Shown here in pieces: positions 43,937 to 53,552 of a stretch of DNA of 64,000 nucleotides. Under the pieces are notes generated by a model. It saw only the letters and a program-made list of their open reading frames with translations. It did not search any database and was not told where the DNA came from. The DNA comes from Microbacterium sp. SZ1 (lineage in GTDB: Bacteria > Actinomycetota > Actinomycetes > Actinomycetales > Microbacteriaceae): positions 186,001 through 250,000 of the forward strand of contig NZ_LPVV01000001.1 in NCBI RefSeq assembly GCF_002362255.1, in the 5' to 3' direction. The position numbers and the translations under genes were made by a program. Position 1 is the stretch's first letter. Each line of letters opens with the position of its first letter.

Positions 43937-46900
43937 GTGCGGATCGACACCCTGGCGCAACGCGTCATCTGGAGCGCGAGCGATCTCAAAGCGGCTGCCG
44001 AGTGCGAGTTCGCCTGGTGTCGCGCGATCGACGCGAAGCTCGGGCGCGTACCCGCGGTCGATGAGCCGGAAGACGCCACTCTGGCCCGCGCTGCCCGCCT
44101 CGGCGACGTGCATGAGCAGAACGTGCTCGAGCGGTACATCGCGGAGCTCGGAGAGGAGCGCGTGCACCAGGTCGAGAAGGTGTCGTCGGTCGATGCCGAT
44201 GCTCTCTCCGCCGCCGTCACCGAGACGATCGCGGCTCTCGATTCCGACGCCCTCGTCGTTTTCCAGGCGGCGTTCTCGACCGACGAGTTCGTGGGGTTCG
44301 CCGACTTCCTGAAGCGCGACGACGACGGCCGCTGGCGGGTGCAGGACTCGAAGCTCGCCCGCACCGCGCGGGTCACGGCACTCATGCAACTGGCGGCATA
44401 CGTCGATCAGCTCGATCGACTGGGGGTACCCCGCTCCGACGAGGTCGACCTGATCCTCGGCGACGGCACCGTCAGCACGCATCGCGTCGACGACCTGCTG
44501 CCCCTGTTCCAGGTGCGCCGTGCGCGGCTCCGCTCGCTCATCGCCGATCGTCGCATCGACGATCCGAGCCCCGAGGCAGCGCTCGCCTGGGGAGACGACC
44601 GCGGAGACCTCGACGTCGTCGCGTGCGGCCGCTGTGCGAGTTGCGAAGAGCAGGTCATCGCCCACCGCGACCTGCTGATGGTCGCGAGGATGAGGCCGGT
44701 CCAGCGGGCCCGTCTGCGCGCGGCCGGTATCGAGACGATCGACGCGCTCGCCGCGGTGACGGCTGCGCCCGAGGCCATGAACGTCGATACGTTCGAGACC
44801 CTGCGCTCGCAAGCGCGCGTGCAGTTGCGAGCGGATGCCGAGGGCGCAGCCGCCTACGACGTGCACTACGCCGCTGCGATACACACGCTGCCGGTGCCGA
44901 GCCACGGCGACATCTTCTTCGACTTCGAGGGCGATCCGCTGTACACCGAGCCGGCACTCGACGGTCGGCCGCACTGGGGACTCGACTACCTGTTCGGCTG
45001 GGTGGACAACCACGACCAGTACTCCGCGCTGTGGGCGCACGACTTCGCGGCCGAGAAGCGGGCCTTCGAGCAGTTCCTCGATTTCGTGAAGCTCCGCCGC
45101 ACCACCCACCCCGACATGCACATCTACCACTACGCCCCCTATGAGACCTCGCACCTCATCGCGATGGCGGCCCGCTACGGCGTGCGTGAGGCCGAGGTCG
45201 ACAGGCTCCTGCGCGAGGGCGTGTTCGTCGATCTCTACCCGCTCGTGCTGCGGACGGTACGCGTCGGGTCGCGCTCGTATTCGATCAAGAAGCTCGAGCC
45301 GCTCTACATGGGCGAGGATGTGCGCACGAGCGATGTGCAGAAGGGCGATGACTCGATCGTGCAGTACGTCGCCGCCCGCGAGCTCGTCGCGGCGGGGGAG
45401 CAGGCGGAGGCGGATGCCGTTCTCGCCGACCTCGCCGACTACAACCGGTACGACTGCGTCTCGACCAGGCGCCTCCGCGACTGGCTGATCGAGATCGCGC
45501 GCCGCGAGGGTGTGAATCCGGCCCCGCCCGACGAGGCGGACGAGGTGATCTACGAGCCGTCGCCGCGCTCCGTCGCGCTGCTCACCGATGCCGAGCAAGC
45601 CGCGGCCGCGGGTGGCGACGGCCAGGTGCACCGCATCGCGGCCGCGGCGATCGACTACTTCCCCAGGGAGGCCAAGAGCTTCTGGGTCTCGCACTTCCAG
45701 CGGCTGCGTGAGCCCGTCACGATGTGGGACGGCACACGCGACGTGGTCCGCGTCGACCGCCTCGCCTCCCGTGTGGTTCGCGAGTGGAGCGTCGGGGAGG
45801 GGCGTCGTGTGATGTCACGCGACATCGAGATCCGTGGTGAGGTGTCGCCGGGAACGACGCTCGGTACAGGCGGCCAACCGTTCGCGCTCTACGAGGTGCC
45901 GGCGCCGTTCGACCTCGAGGTGCCGTCGCGCGCGGTGCACGTGCCGCATACGGTGACGATCATCGATGTGCTGGACGACGGCTACCTCATCACGGAGTCG
46001 GCGATCCAGGGGCAGACCTGGGACGAGCTGCCGCTCGCGCTGACCCCTGCCTCCCCGCCGCGAGTCGTTTCGCTGCAGGGCGCGATCGACGAGTGGGCGG
46101 ATGCCGTGCATGCCGCCGCTCCCGGCTACCCGCATGACGCCGCCACCGATGTGCTGCGCCGCATCCCGCCGCGGACGCGCTCCGGACGAAGCCTTCCCGC
46201 GCAGGGCGATGACGCGGTCGGGGCGATCGTGCGGGCCGTCCTCGACCTCGACGACAGCTACCTCGCCGTGCAAGGCCCTCCGGGCACCGGCAAGACGTAC
46301 ACGGGATCGCAGGTCATAGCGCGGCTCGTGAACGAACACGGCTACCGCATCGGCGTCGTGGCTCAGTCGCACTCGATCATCGAGAACCTGCTCGAACGCG
46401 TCGTCGCCGACGGGGTGCCGTCTGGACAGGTGGGGAAGGCCCCGAAGGATTCAGCGGCCGAGCCCGGGTACACGGTGATCCCGAAGACCGGCATGGCATC
46501 GTTCCTCGCCGAGAACGAGGGCCGAGGCGTCGTCGTCGGCGGCACGGCCTGGGACTTCAGCAACACCACCAGGGTCGAGCGCCACGGCCTCGACCTCCTC
46601 GTCGTCGACGAGGCAGGTCAGTTCTCGCTCGCGTCGACGATCGCGGTCGCAGCAGGCGCGAAGAACCTGCTGCTCCTGGGAGACCCGCAGCAGCTGCCGC
46701 AGGTCAGCCAGGGCGCGCACCCGGAGCCCGTCGACACGTCGGCGCTCGGCTGGGTCATGGACGGTGACGAGGTCGTGCGGCCGGAGTTCGGATACTTCCT
46801 CGAACGCTCGTGGCGCATGCACCCATTCGTCGCGGCTCCCGTCTCACGCCTCGCCTACGCCGGACGCCTGGCGTCGGCGCCGGGCACGGAGAAGCGCGGG

Positions 46901-47407
46901 ATCGAGGGCATCGATCCCGGGCTGCATGTGGTTCCGCTGCGTCATCGCGGCAACGCCACGCAGTCGCCCGAGGAAGCCGCCGAGGTGGTGGCGCTGGTCA
47001 GCGACCTGCTCGGTCGCACCGTCACCGATCACACCGCCGCGACCCGGACTCGTCCGCTCGGACAGAGCGACATCATCGTCGTCACGCCGTACAACGCACA
47101 GCGACAGCTCGTGCACGACGCTCTCGCCACGGCGGGGTTCCCCGACGTGCCCGTCGGCACGGTCGACAACTTCCAGGGCAAGGAAGCGGTCGTCTCGATC
47201 ACGTCCCTCGCGGCGTCGAGCGGCAAGGATGCTCCGCGCGGACCGGAATTCCTGCTCATGCAGAATCGTCTGAACGTCGCCATCTCCCGGGCTCAGGTCG
47301 CGGCATACCTGATCCATTCGCCGGCGCTTCTCGACGACCTCCCGCGCACACCGGAGGGCGTCGCTCGTTTGAGCGCGTTCGCGCGCCTCGTGGGAGCTGC
47401 CGAATGA
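43937..47407 (+). CDS. TM0106-family RecB-like nuclease fused to an SF1 helicase
   Basis: A 1156-residue protein. N-terminal RecB-like nuclease (~10-240): WSASDLKAAAECEFAWC, then GFADFL and VQDSKLA, giving the D...DxK metal site. Cys23/Cys28 and C230-GRC-ASC (C230, C233, C236) could hold a Fe-S cluster as in Cas4/AddB. Next (~330-520), an RNase H-like YprB exonuclease domain: FFDFEGDP, YHYAPYETSHL, DLADYNRYDCVST. C-terminal Upf1-like SF1 helicase: Walker A GPPGTGKTY (~780), DEAGQFSLA (~890), GDPQQLPQV, VDNFQGKEA and LNVAISRA. A DNA or RNA repair/defence-type enzyme; substrate unknown. GTG 43937 chosen; it couples to a GNAT (ATGA). Confidence 0.9.
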   Translation: MRIDTLAQRVIWSASDLKAAAECEFAWCRAIDAKLGRVPAVDEPEDATLARAARLGDVHEQNVLERYIAELGEERVHQVEKVSSVDADALSAAVTETIAALDSDALVVFQAAFSTDEFVGFADFLKRDDDGRWRVQDSKLARTARVTALMQLAAYVDQLDRLGVPRSDEVDLILGDGTVSTHRVDDLLPLFQVRRARLRSLIADRRIDDPSPEAALAWGDDRGDLDVVACGRCASCEEQVIAHRDLLMVARMRPVQRARLRAAGIETIDALAAVTAAPEAMNVDTFETLRSQARVQLRADAEGAAAYDVHYAAAIHTLPVPSHGDIFFDFEGDPLYTEPALDGRPHWGLDYLFGWVDNHDQYSALWAHDFAAEKRAFEQFLDFVKLRRTTHPDMHIYHYAPYETSHLIAMAARYGVREAEVDRLLREGVFVDLYPLVLRTVRVGSRSYSIKKLEPLYMGEDVRTSDVQKGDDSIVQYVAARELVAAGEQAEADAVLADLADYNRYDCVSTRRLRDWLIEIARREGVNPAPPDEADEVIYEPSPRSVALLTDAEQAAAAGGDGQVHRIAAAAIDYFPREAKSFWVSHFQRLREPVTMWDGTRDVVRVDRLASRVVREWSVGEGRRVMSRDIEIRGEVSPGTTLGTGGQPFALYEVPAPFDLEVPSRAVHVPHTVTIIDVLDDGYLITESAIQGQTWDELPLALTPASPPRVVSLQGAIDEWADAVHAAAPGYPHDAATDVLRRIPPRTRSGRSLPAQGDDAVGAIVRAVLDLDDSYLAVQGPPGTGKTYTGSQVIARLVNEHGYRIGVVAQSHSIIENLLERVVADGVPSGQVGKAPKDSAAEPGYTVIPKTGMASFLAENEGRGVVVGGTAWDFSNTTRVERHGLDLLVVDEAGQFSLASTIAVAAGAKNLLLLGDPQQLPQVSQGAHPEPVDTSALGWVMDGDEVVRPEFGYFLERSWRMHPFVAAPVSRLAYAGRLASAPGTEKRGIEGIDPGLHVVPLRHRGNATQSPEEAAEVVALVSDLLGRTVTDHTAATRTRPLGQSDIIVVTPYNAQRQLVHDALATAGFPDVPVGTVDNFQGKEAVVSITSLAASSGKDAPRGPEFLLMQNRLNVAISRAQVAAYLIHSPALLDDLPRTPEGVARLSAFARLVGAAE

Positions 47408-48192
47408 GCCACGCAGCGCCGACCGAGCACACAACCGAACAGATCCTGCGGGCCTCCGCAGCGTGGGCGTGGTTCCCGCGTGACAGCGAGCAGGAGAAGA
47501 CCCACCTGCAGCTGGTGCGCTACCCGGCGAGATTCGGCGGTGGCGTCCGCGGATCGCAGGTCGACTCGCGGTCCGACCCGGGTACGGTGATCGACGACGC
47601 GCTTGAGCGGACGAAGTCGTGGGGCGAGACCGTCTTCACCTTCTGGACCAACGCCTCTGATTCGCCCGACCTCGAGGACGAACTCCGGCGTCGGGGAGCC
47701 GACCATATCGACACGGTCGCCGTCTTCGCACGCGCGGTCGACGGCCCCGCCATAGAGGTGCCGCCGGGGGTCACTGCGGAGATCGTGCGCACCCTCGACC
47801 AGGTGCGCGACGTCGACAGCGTGAACGTGCCGGTGTGGGAGCAGAGCGCACTCGACAACGACGGATTGCGCGCCGAGCTCGCCGAGATCACAGCCGCGCT
47901 CGAGGCCGGAGAAGCTCTCCGCGTGCTGGCACGGATCGATGGCCGCCCCGTCAGCACCGGCGGCTGCACCATCGTCGACGGTTTCGCCCGGCTCTGGGGT
48001 GCTGCGACGCTGGAGCATGCACGCGGACGCGGGGCGTATCGAGCAGTCCTCGCCGAACGCCTTCGCGCGAGCGCCGAGAGAGGCGCGGTCACGGCGCTCG
48101 TGAAGGGCCGCGTCTCGACGTCGGCTCCGATCCTCCGTCGTGCGGGATTCGTGCACTACGGCGACGAGCGGGCATACCGCCTGACCGTGTGA
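47404..48192 (+). CDS. GNAT-family N-acetyltransferase, translationally coupled to the nuclease-helicase
   Basis: A 262-residue protein with an N-terminal ~140-residue region (PARFGGGVRGSQVDSRSDPG, WGETVFTFWTNAS) and a C-terminal GNAT fold: RVLARIDGRPVSTGGCTIVD, then RLWGAATLEHARGRGAYRAV (acetyl-CoA loop RGRGAY) and ILRRAGFVHYGDERAY. ATG 47404 overlaps the helicase stop by 4 nt. Pairing with a nuclease-helicase is unusual; it may just share a transcript. Confidence 0.85.
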   Translation: MSHAAPTEHTTEQILRASAAWAWFPRDSEQEKTHLQLVRYPARFGGGVRGSQVDSRSDPGTVIDDALERTKSWGETVFTFWTNASDSPDLEDELRRRGADHIDTVAVFARAVDGPAIEVPPGVTAEIVRTLDQVRDVDSVNVPVWEQSALDNDGLRAELAEITAALEAGEALRVLARIDGRPVSTGGCTIVDGFARLWGAATLEHARGRGAYRAVLAERLRASAERGAVTALVKGRVSTSAPILRRAGFVHYGDERAYRLTV

Positions 48193-48198
48193 GGGTGT

Positions 48199-48265
48199 GG
48201 CTCAGACCGGGGCGGCAGGCCGGGACCGGCTCAGAACGCGGCGGCAGGCCGAGGCCGGCTCAGAC
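48199..48265. repeat. 2.3 tandem copies of a 29-bp unit at the 3' end of upp
   Basis: Units begin GGCTCAGA at 48199, 48228 and 48257 (the last partial); the first two differ at only a few positions and share GGCGGCAGGCCG. The third copy carries the upp stop codon (48260-48262), so the repeat arose by duplicating the end of upp or its terminator region. Confidence 0.85.
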
Positions 48266-48892
48266 CGTGCCGTACAGGCGGTCTCCGGCGTCGCCGAGGC
48301 CGGGAACGATGTAGCCCTTCTCGTTCAGCCGTTCGTCGAGGGCGCCGAGCACGAGCGTGACGTCGCGATCGCCGGCCATCTCCTCGATCGCAGCGACACC
48401 CTCGGGGGTGCCGAGCAGGCAGATCGCCGTGACGTCCTTGGCCCCGCGGTCGAACAGGAATTGGATCGCGGCGGCGAGCGAGCCGCCGGTGGCGAGCATC
48501 GGGTCGATCGCGAAGCACTGACGGTCGCTGAGGTCCTCGGGGAGGCGTTCGGCGTAGGTCGTGGGCTCGAACGTCTGCTCGTCACGCACCATCCCGAGGA
48601 AGCCGACCTCTGCGGTCGGCAGCAGCTTGACGAGGCCTTCGAGCATTCCGAGACCGGCGCGCAGGATCGGGACGACGATGGGGCGGGGCTCCGAGATCTT
48701 CACGCCCATGGTCTTGGTGACGGGGGTCGTGATCTCGATCGGGCTGACCTTGACGCTGCGGGTCGCCTCGTACGCGAGAAGCGTCACGAGCTCCTCGGTG
48801 AGCTGACGGAACACCGGCGACGGGGTGCGATGGTCGCGCAGCACCGAGAGCTTGTGGGTGACGAGAGGGTGGTCGGCGACGTGGACACGCAT
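48260..48892 (-). CDS. upp: Uracil phosphoribosyltransferase
   Basis: Makes UMP from uracil and PRPP (pyrimidine salvage), 210 residues. [20 protein letters not shown] is the typical N-terminus; [13 protein letters not shown], the PRPP loop [12 protein letters not shown] and the C-terminal [13 protein letters not shown] are diagnostic. The -10 TAGCCT six nt before ATG 48892 gives a leaderless mRNA. It diverges from tadA. Confidence 0.97.
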   Translation of the reverse strand: MRVHVADHPLVTHKLSVLRDHRTPSPVFRQLTEELVTLLAYEATRSVKVSPIEITTPVTKTMGVKISEPRPIVVPILRAGLGMLEGLVKLLPTAEVGFLGMVRDEQTFEPTTYAERLPEDLSDRQCFAIDPMLATGGSLAAAIQFLFDRGAKDVTAICLLGTPEGVAAIEEMAGDRDVTLVLGALDERLNEKGYIVPGLGDAGDRLYGTV

Positions 48893-48898
48893 GGATAC

Positions 48899-48945
48899 AG
48901 GCTAATGCGCCGCGGCCCCGCACACGACATCGAACGGCATAGGCT
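48899..48945. promoter_or_regulatory. Compact divergent leaderless promoters for upp and tadA
   Basis: Minus-strand TAGCCT (48904-48899) lies 6 nt before the upp ATG, and plus-strand TAGGCT (48940-48945) lies 6 nt before the tadA ATG. Both genes therefore lack room for a Shine-Dalgarno. The -35 elements would overlap in the 35 bases between. Confidence 0.65.
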
Positions 48946-48951
48946 CGGGGC

Positions 48952-49407
48952 ATGACGCCCGCCGACACGACAGCGATGCACCGCGCACTCCAGCTCGCCG
49001 GCGAGGCTGCACGAGCCGATGAGATCCCGGTCGGCGCAGTCGTCCTCGACTCGAACGGACGCATCATCGCCGAGGGACGCAACACCCGCGAAGAGACCCA
49101 CGACCCGACCGGACACGCCGAGATCGAGGCGCTGCGGCGCGCTGCGGCATCCGTCGGCTCTTGGAATCTGCAGGGTCACACCCTGGTGGTCACCCTCGAG
49201 CCGTGTGTGATGTGCGCGGGCGCGATCCTGCAGGCGCGCATCGCGCGCGTCGTGTTCGGCGCGTGGGACGACAAGGCCGGCGCGGCGGGGTCCATGTACG
49301 ACGTGCTGCGCGATCGGCGACTGCCCTACCGTGCCGAGGTCGTCGCGGGAGTCCAGGCGGATGCCGCGACGGCACTGCTCCGAGACTTCTTCGAGCAGCG
49401 GCGCTGA
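48952..49407 (+). CDS. tadA: tRNA-specific adenosine deaminase
   Basis: Deaminates A34 to inosine in the tRNA-Arg anticodon, 151 residues. Zinc site and proton shuttle: GHAEIEAL (His, catalytic Glu) and LEPCVMCAGAIL (two Cys). Length and the VFGAWDDKAGAAGSMYDVL segment separate it from cytosine deaminases. ATG 48952 is leaderless (TAGGCT 6 nt upstream). Confidence 0.95.
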   Translation: MTPADTTAMHRALQLAGEAARADEIPVGAVVLDSNGRIIAEGRNTREETHDPTGHAEIEALRRAAASVGSWNLQGHTLVVTLEPCVMCAGAILQARIARVVFGAWDDKAGAAGSMYDVLRDRRLPYRAEVVAGVQADAATALLRDFFEQRR

Positions 49408-49437
49408 CCGGGATCGATCAGCGCCTACGCGCCACAG

Positions 49438-50409
49438 TCAATCCGAGGACTTCAGGACGAAGACGTCGGTCGACGGCTCCGGGTCGAGCGACGGGCGGTA
49501 CACGTCGGGTTCGATGTAGATGACCCGGGCGATCGGGACCGCCTCGCGGATGCGGGCCTCGATCACGTCGATGTCGTCGGCTGCCTCGCGGAGGGGCTTG
49601 TCGGCGCTGAGGGCGATCTTCACGGCCACCATCAACTCGTCCGGACCCAGATACAGGGTCTTCATGTGGATGATCTTCTCGATCTCGTCGCCCGCGTTGA
49701 TCGCGTCGACGATGCGATCGTGGTCGGCCGACGTCGCGCCCTCACCGACCAACAGGCTCTTGGTCTCCACCCCCAGCACAATCGCGATCAGCACCAGCAG
49801 CACGCCGATCATGACGGTGCCCAGCGCGTCGAACAGCGGGTTGCCGGTGATCACGGTGAGGCCCACGCCGAGCAGCGCGAATGTCAGACCCGTGAGCGCC
49901 CCGACGTCCTCCAGCAGCACGACCGGGAGCTCGGGAGCCTTCGCACGGCGCACGAATGACGCCCACGACTGGCCCTTCTCGCGGACGAGATTGCTCTCCT
50001 TGACGGCAGTGCGCAAGGAGAACGACTCGAGCCCGATCGCGATCAGCAGCACCACGATCGGGAGCCACCACCAGGTCTGGTCGAGCTCATGCGGGTGAGT
50101 GAGCTTCTCGACACCCTCGTAGATCGCGAACAGACCGCCGACGGAGAAGAGGATGATCGACACGACGAACGCGTAGACGTAGCGCTCGCGACCGTACCCG
50201 AACGGGTGGGCGCGGTCGGCCTCGCGCTTCGCCTTGCGTCCGCCGAGCATCAGGAGCAGCTGATTGCCGGAGTCGGCGACGGAGTGGATGGCCTCGGCGA
50301 GCATGGATGCCGACCCCGACAGCGCCCACGCGAGGAACTTCGCCAGGGCGATGCCCAGGTTCGCCAGGAACGCCGCGATGATCGCCTTGCTGCCGCCGGA
50401 AGCACTCAT
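49438..50409 (-). CDS. Cation diffusion facilitator (CDF) family transporter
   Basis: A 323-residue divalent-metal/H+ antiporter with about six membrane segments: AEAIHSVADSGNQLLLMLGG (HSVADxxN metal-site helix 2), and later EDVGALTGLTFALLG (helix 5, Glu-Asp in place of the usual HxxxD). The C-terminal cytoplasmic domain (~210-310) ends with Asp/Pro-rich residues. The branch resembles the SLC30A9-like group. Its -10 (TAGACT, six nt upstream of ATG 50409) indicates a leaderless mRNA. Metal unknown. Confidence 0.88.
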   Translation of the reverse strand: MSASGGSKAIIAAFLANLGIALAKFLAWALSGSASMLAEAIHSVADSGNQLLLMLGGRKAKREADRAHPFGYGRERYVYAFVVSIILFSVGGLFAIYEGVEKLTHPHELDQTWWWLPIVVLLIAIGLESFSLRTAVKESNLVREKGQSWASFVRRAKAPELPVVLLEDVGALTGLTFALLGVGLTVITGNPLFDALGTVMIGVLLVLIAIVLGVETKSLLVGEGATSADHDRIVDAINAGDEIEKIIHMKTLYLGPDELMVAVKIALSADKPLREAADDIDVIEARIREAVPIARVIYIEPDVYRPSLDPEPSTDVFVLKSSD

Positions 50410-50469
50410 GGTGCGAGTCTAGAACCGCAGGTCGCAGGATGCCTGGTGAGCCCGCCGTAGGATGACGAC

Positions 50470-51309
50470 ATGGCTGACTCTCTCCCCTCTCTCGCGTTCG
50501 TCGGTGCCGGATCGATGGGGGGAGCCATCCTCCGCGGAGTGGTCGCCTCCGGCATCCGCGTCGACGGTGGCATCACCGCCACCAACCGCTCCCCAGAGAA
50601 GGCCGCGGCCCTCGCCGACCTCGATGGTGTCACCAGCATCGCCCTCTCCGAGCAGTCGGACGGCAACGCCGCAGCGGTCTCCGATGCGCGCATCGTGCTC
50701 ATCGGGGTCAAGCCGGCCATGGTCCCCGACCTGCTCCGCGAGATCGCTCCTTCCCTCGGCGACGACACCATCGTCGTGAGCCTCGCCGCGGGAGTCACCC
50801 TCGCGACGTTCGCCGACATCCTGGGCACCGACGCCCGCATCGTCCGGTCGATGCCGAACACGCCGGCCACCGTGGGGAAGGCGGTCACGGGTCTCGCAGC
50901 CGGCGGCGGTGCCTCCGCCGATGACCTCGCCCTCGTGCGCCGCCTGTTCGGGACCGTCGGAGCGGTGATCGAGGTGCCGGAGGCGCAGATCGATGCGCTC
51001 TCGACGATCTCGGGCTCGGGGCCGGCCTACGTCTTCCTGCTCATCGAAGAGCTCACGAAGGCCGCCGAGGGCATGGGATTCGACCGGGCCGATGCGCGGC
51101 TCATGGCCGAGCAGACGTTCATCGGCGCGACCGCGCTGCTCGACGCATCGGGGGAGGAGCCTGCGGAGCTCCGGCGGCGCGTCACGAGTCCGAAGGGCAC
51201 GACGGAGCGGGCCGTCGCGGTGCTGCAGGACGCGCGCCTGGATCGCACGTTCGCGGAGGCGGCGGCAGCAGCACTCGCCAGAGCGAAGGAGCTCGCGGCA
51301 GGCGCGTGA
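50470..51309 (+). CDS. proC: Pyrroline-5-carboxylate reductase
   Basis: Last step of proline synthesis, NAD(P)H-dependent, 279 residues. Rossmann motif FVGAGSMGGAIL at the N-terminus, RSMPNTPATVGKAVTGLAAG in the middle and the C-terminal dimerisation part SGSGPAYVFLLIEEL, RRRVTSPKGTTERAV. ATG 50470 has TAGGAT six nt upstream (leaderless). Its M. tuberculosis counterpart Rv0500 is followed by Rv0500A and Rv0500B, and both have counterparts here at 55.2-55.6 kb. Confidence 0.96.
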   Translation: MADSLPSLAFVGAGSMGGAILRGVVASGIRVDGGITATNRSPEKAAALADLDGVTSIALSEQSDGNAAAVSDARIVLIGVKPAMVPDLLREIAPSLGDDTIVVSLAAGVTLATFADILGTDARIVRSMPNTPATVGKAVTGLAAGGGASADDLALVRRLFGTVGAVIEVPEAQIDALSTISGSGPAYVFLLIEELTKAAEGMGFDRADARLMAEQTFIGATALLDASGEEPAELRRRVTSPKGTTERAVAVLQDARLDRTFAEAAAAALARAKELAAGA

Positions 51310-51354
51310 ACACCGCGCCCGTGGGCCGCACCCGCGTGAGGGAGCGGTCGGATC

Positions 51355-52026
51355 TCAGCGGTCGAGGGCCGCGAAGCGCTCGATGTCGCTGTTCGTGCCC
51401 GACACGATGATGAGGTCATGGTTGGTCACGATCGTGTTGGCCTCCGCGTAGCGGAAGGGCTTGCCGGGGCTCTTCACCCCGACGACCGTCACCCTGTACT
51501 TGCTGCGCACGCCCGACTCGTTCAGGCCGATGCCGCGAATGAACTTGGGCGGATACATCTTCGCCAGCACGAAGTCGTCGTCGAAGCGGATGAAGTCGAG
51601 CATCCGCCCGCTGACGAGGTGCGCCACGCGCTCGCCGGCCTCCCGCTCCGGGTAGATGACGTGGTTGGCGCCGACACGGGCGAGGATCTTGCCGTGCGAC
51701 TGCGAGACCGCCTTCGCCCAGATCTGCGGCACCTTCAGGTCGACGAGGTTGGCGGTGATGAGGACGGATGCCTCGATGGACGAGCCGACCGCGACGACGG
51801 CGACCTGGAAGTCCTGCGCGCCGATCTGACGCAGGGCGTCGATGTTCTTCGCGTCGGCCTGCACCGTGTGGGTGACGCGGTCGGACCACTTCTGCACGAG
51901 CTCGAGGTTGCCGTCGATCGCGAGCACCTCGCGATCGAGGCGGTCGAGCTCGCCTGCGCACGCGGCGCCGAACCGGCCGAGACCGATGACGAGGACGGGA
52001 GCGTCGCCCCGGAGGACTTCAACCAA
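51355..52026 (-). CDS. TrkA-family potassium-channel regulatory protein
   Basis: A 223-residue cytoplasmic gating ring subunit. RCK_N Rossmann domain: VLVIGLGRFGAACAGELDRL, VLAIDGNLELVQ, QADAKNIDALRQIG, GANHVIYPE. RCK_C domain follows residue ~140. It binds NAD(H)/ATP and controls the TrkH-type channel encoded just upstream. TTG 52026 overlaps the TrkH stop by 8 nt, showing coupling. Confidence 0.92.
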   Translation of the reverse strand: MVEVLRGDAPVLVIGLGRFGAACAGELDRLDREVLAIDGNLELVQKWSDRVTHTVQADAKNIDALRQIGAQDFQVAVVAVGSSIEASVLITANLVDLKVPQIWAKAVSQSHGKILARVGANHVIYPEREAGERVAHLVSGRMLDFIRFDDDFVLAKMYPPKFIRGIGLNESGVRSKYRVTVVGVKSPGKPFRYAEANTIVTNHDLIIVSGTNSDIERFAALDR

Positions 52027-53449
52027 CGATCGGCCTTTCCACGGGCAGTGAGTAGTACTGCGTTCGCGATGTCGCGGCGACGGCCGCGGCGAGAGTCACT
52101 GTACCAACGCGCCCCATGAAGATGGTGGCAGCCATCACGTAGCTCGCGGAGTCGGGAAGGTCGGCGGTGAGTCCCGTCGACAGGCCCACCGTGCCGAAGG
52201 CCGAGATCACGTCGAACAGGACATGGCTGATGTCGGCTTTCGTGATCTGCGCGATCACGATCGTCGACAGCGCCACGATGGTGGCACCCCACGCGACGAC
52301 GCTGAGCGCGACGCGCTGCACGTCGCTCGGGATGCGGCGGCCGAACGCCTCGACCGACTGACGGCCCTTCGCCTCCGACCACACGGCGATGGCGAGCACG
52401 GCGAGGGTGGTCACCTTGATGCCGCCGGCGGTGGATGCCGAGCCGCCGCCGACGAACATGAGCATGCTCGCAGCCAGCAGGGAGGAGCCGTTGAGATCGT
52501 CCATCTCGATGACGTTGAATCCCCCGGAGCGCGTCATGGCTGACAGGAAGAAGGCCTGGAACGTCGTGTCGACGGCATCCATCGATCCGAACGTCTTGGG
52601 GTTGTTGTACTCCAGCACCAGGAAGACGGCCGCGCCGAGGATGAAGAGGAGCACGGTCGTGACGAGGGTGAGCTTGGTGTGCAGCGACCACTTCTGCACG
52701 TGCCACACATGCTTGGCCAGCGTATAGATCACGGGGAATCCGATGCTGCCGAGGAAGACTCCGACCATGAGCAGCGTGAGTACGAGGTAGTCGTCGGCGA
52801 ACACCGCGACACCGCCGTCGTTCGGGGCGAATCCCGTGTTCGTGAACGCCATCGCCGAGAAGTACGGCGCCTCCCACAGGGCCGCGATCGGATCGACACC
52901 CGCCATCACCAGCGCCGGGTAGAGGAGAATCGCGAGCGCGCCCTCGATGATGAGAGCCGACACCGCGACCGTCGTCAGCAGCTGGCCGACCTCGCCGAGA
53001 CGAACGGTCTGGCTCTCGTTGACCACCCCGCCGTGTGCGCGCAGAGGATTCGTGTCCCCCGCAGCGAGAAGCTTGGCTCGAAGTCCCAGCCGCTTCGAGA
53101 TGAGCATGCCCATGAGTGAGGCGAGGGTCAGCACGCCCAGCGCGCCGATGTTCACTCCGATGAAGATGACGACGTGTCCGAACGGGGACCAGTGGTTGGC
53201 CATGTCGACCGTCGCGAGTCCCGTGACGCAGATGGTCGACACCGCCGTGAACAGCGCGTCGGCGAGCGGTGTGACGGTTCGTGACGCCGATGAGATCGGC
53301 AGCGACAGCAGGACAGTGAAGACGAGGATCAGGAGGGCGAAGATCACGATCGCGAACCGCGACGGCGACGACGTGATGATGTGCTTGCCCCAGGAAGCGG
53401 CGGTCTTGAGGCGATGGCCGGGGGACGACGCCGACACGATGCCCGACAT
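52019..53449 (-). CDS. TrkH/KtrB-family potassium uptake channel
   Basis: A 476-residue membrane subunit of a K+ uptake system. Four pore-loop repeats with conserved Gly are visible: TAVSTICVTGLATVDM, FSAMAFTNTGFAPND, LSAMTRSGGFNVIEM and SAFGTVGLSTGLTADL. ATG 53449 is preferred (GAAGGGGGA upstream) over an ATG at 53518. It is followed directly by its TrkA partner. More KtrB-like than TrkH by size. Confidence 0.93.
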   Translation of the reverse strand: MSGIVSASSPGHRLKTAASWGKHIITSSPSRFAIVIFALLILVFTVLLSLPISSASRTVTPLADALFTAVSTICVTGLATVDMANHWSPFGHVVIFIGVNIGALGVLTLASLMGMLISKRLGLRAKLLAAGDTNPLRAHGGVVNESQTVRLGEVGQLLTTVAVSALIIEGALAILLYPALVMAGVDPIAALWEAPYFSAMAFTNTGFAPNDGGVAVFADDYLVLTLLMVGVFLGSIGFPVIYTLAKHVWHVQKWSLHTKLTLVTTVLLFILGAAVFLVLEYNNPKTFGSMDAVDTTFQAFFLSAMTRSGGFNVIEMDDLNGSSLLAASMLMFVGGGSASTAGGIKVTTLAVLAIAVWSEAKGRQSVEAFGRRIPSDVQRVALSVVAWGATIVALSTIVIAQITKADISHVLFDVISAFGTVGLSTGLTADLPDSASYVMAATIFMGRVGTVTLAAAVAATSRTQYYSLPVERPIVG

Positions 53450-53552
53450 CGCGTCCCCCTTCGTCTGTCTCCCCACCCAGCGGCGGCGGCACGACGGTGA
53501 TCGCCGAGCCTTCGTCATGGTACTCCGTGCCGGGGACGACTACCCTGATCAC

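Noticed and set aside
48199-48265. CRISPR-like array at the end of upp
   Set aside because: Units are directly adjacent with no spacers, only 2.3 copies, and no cas gene is near.
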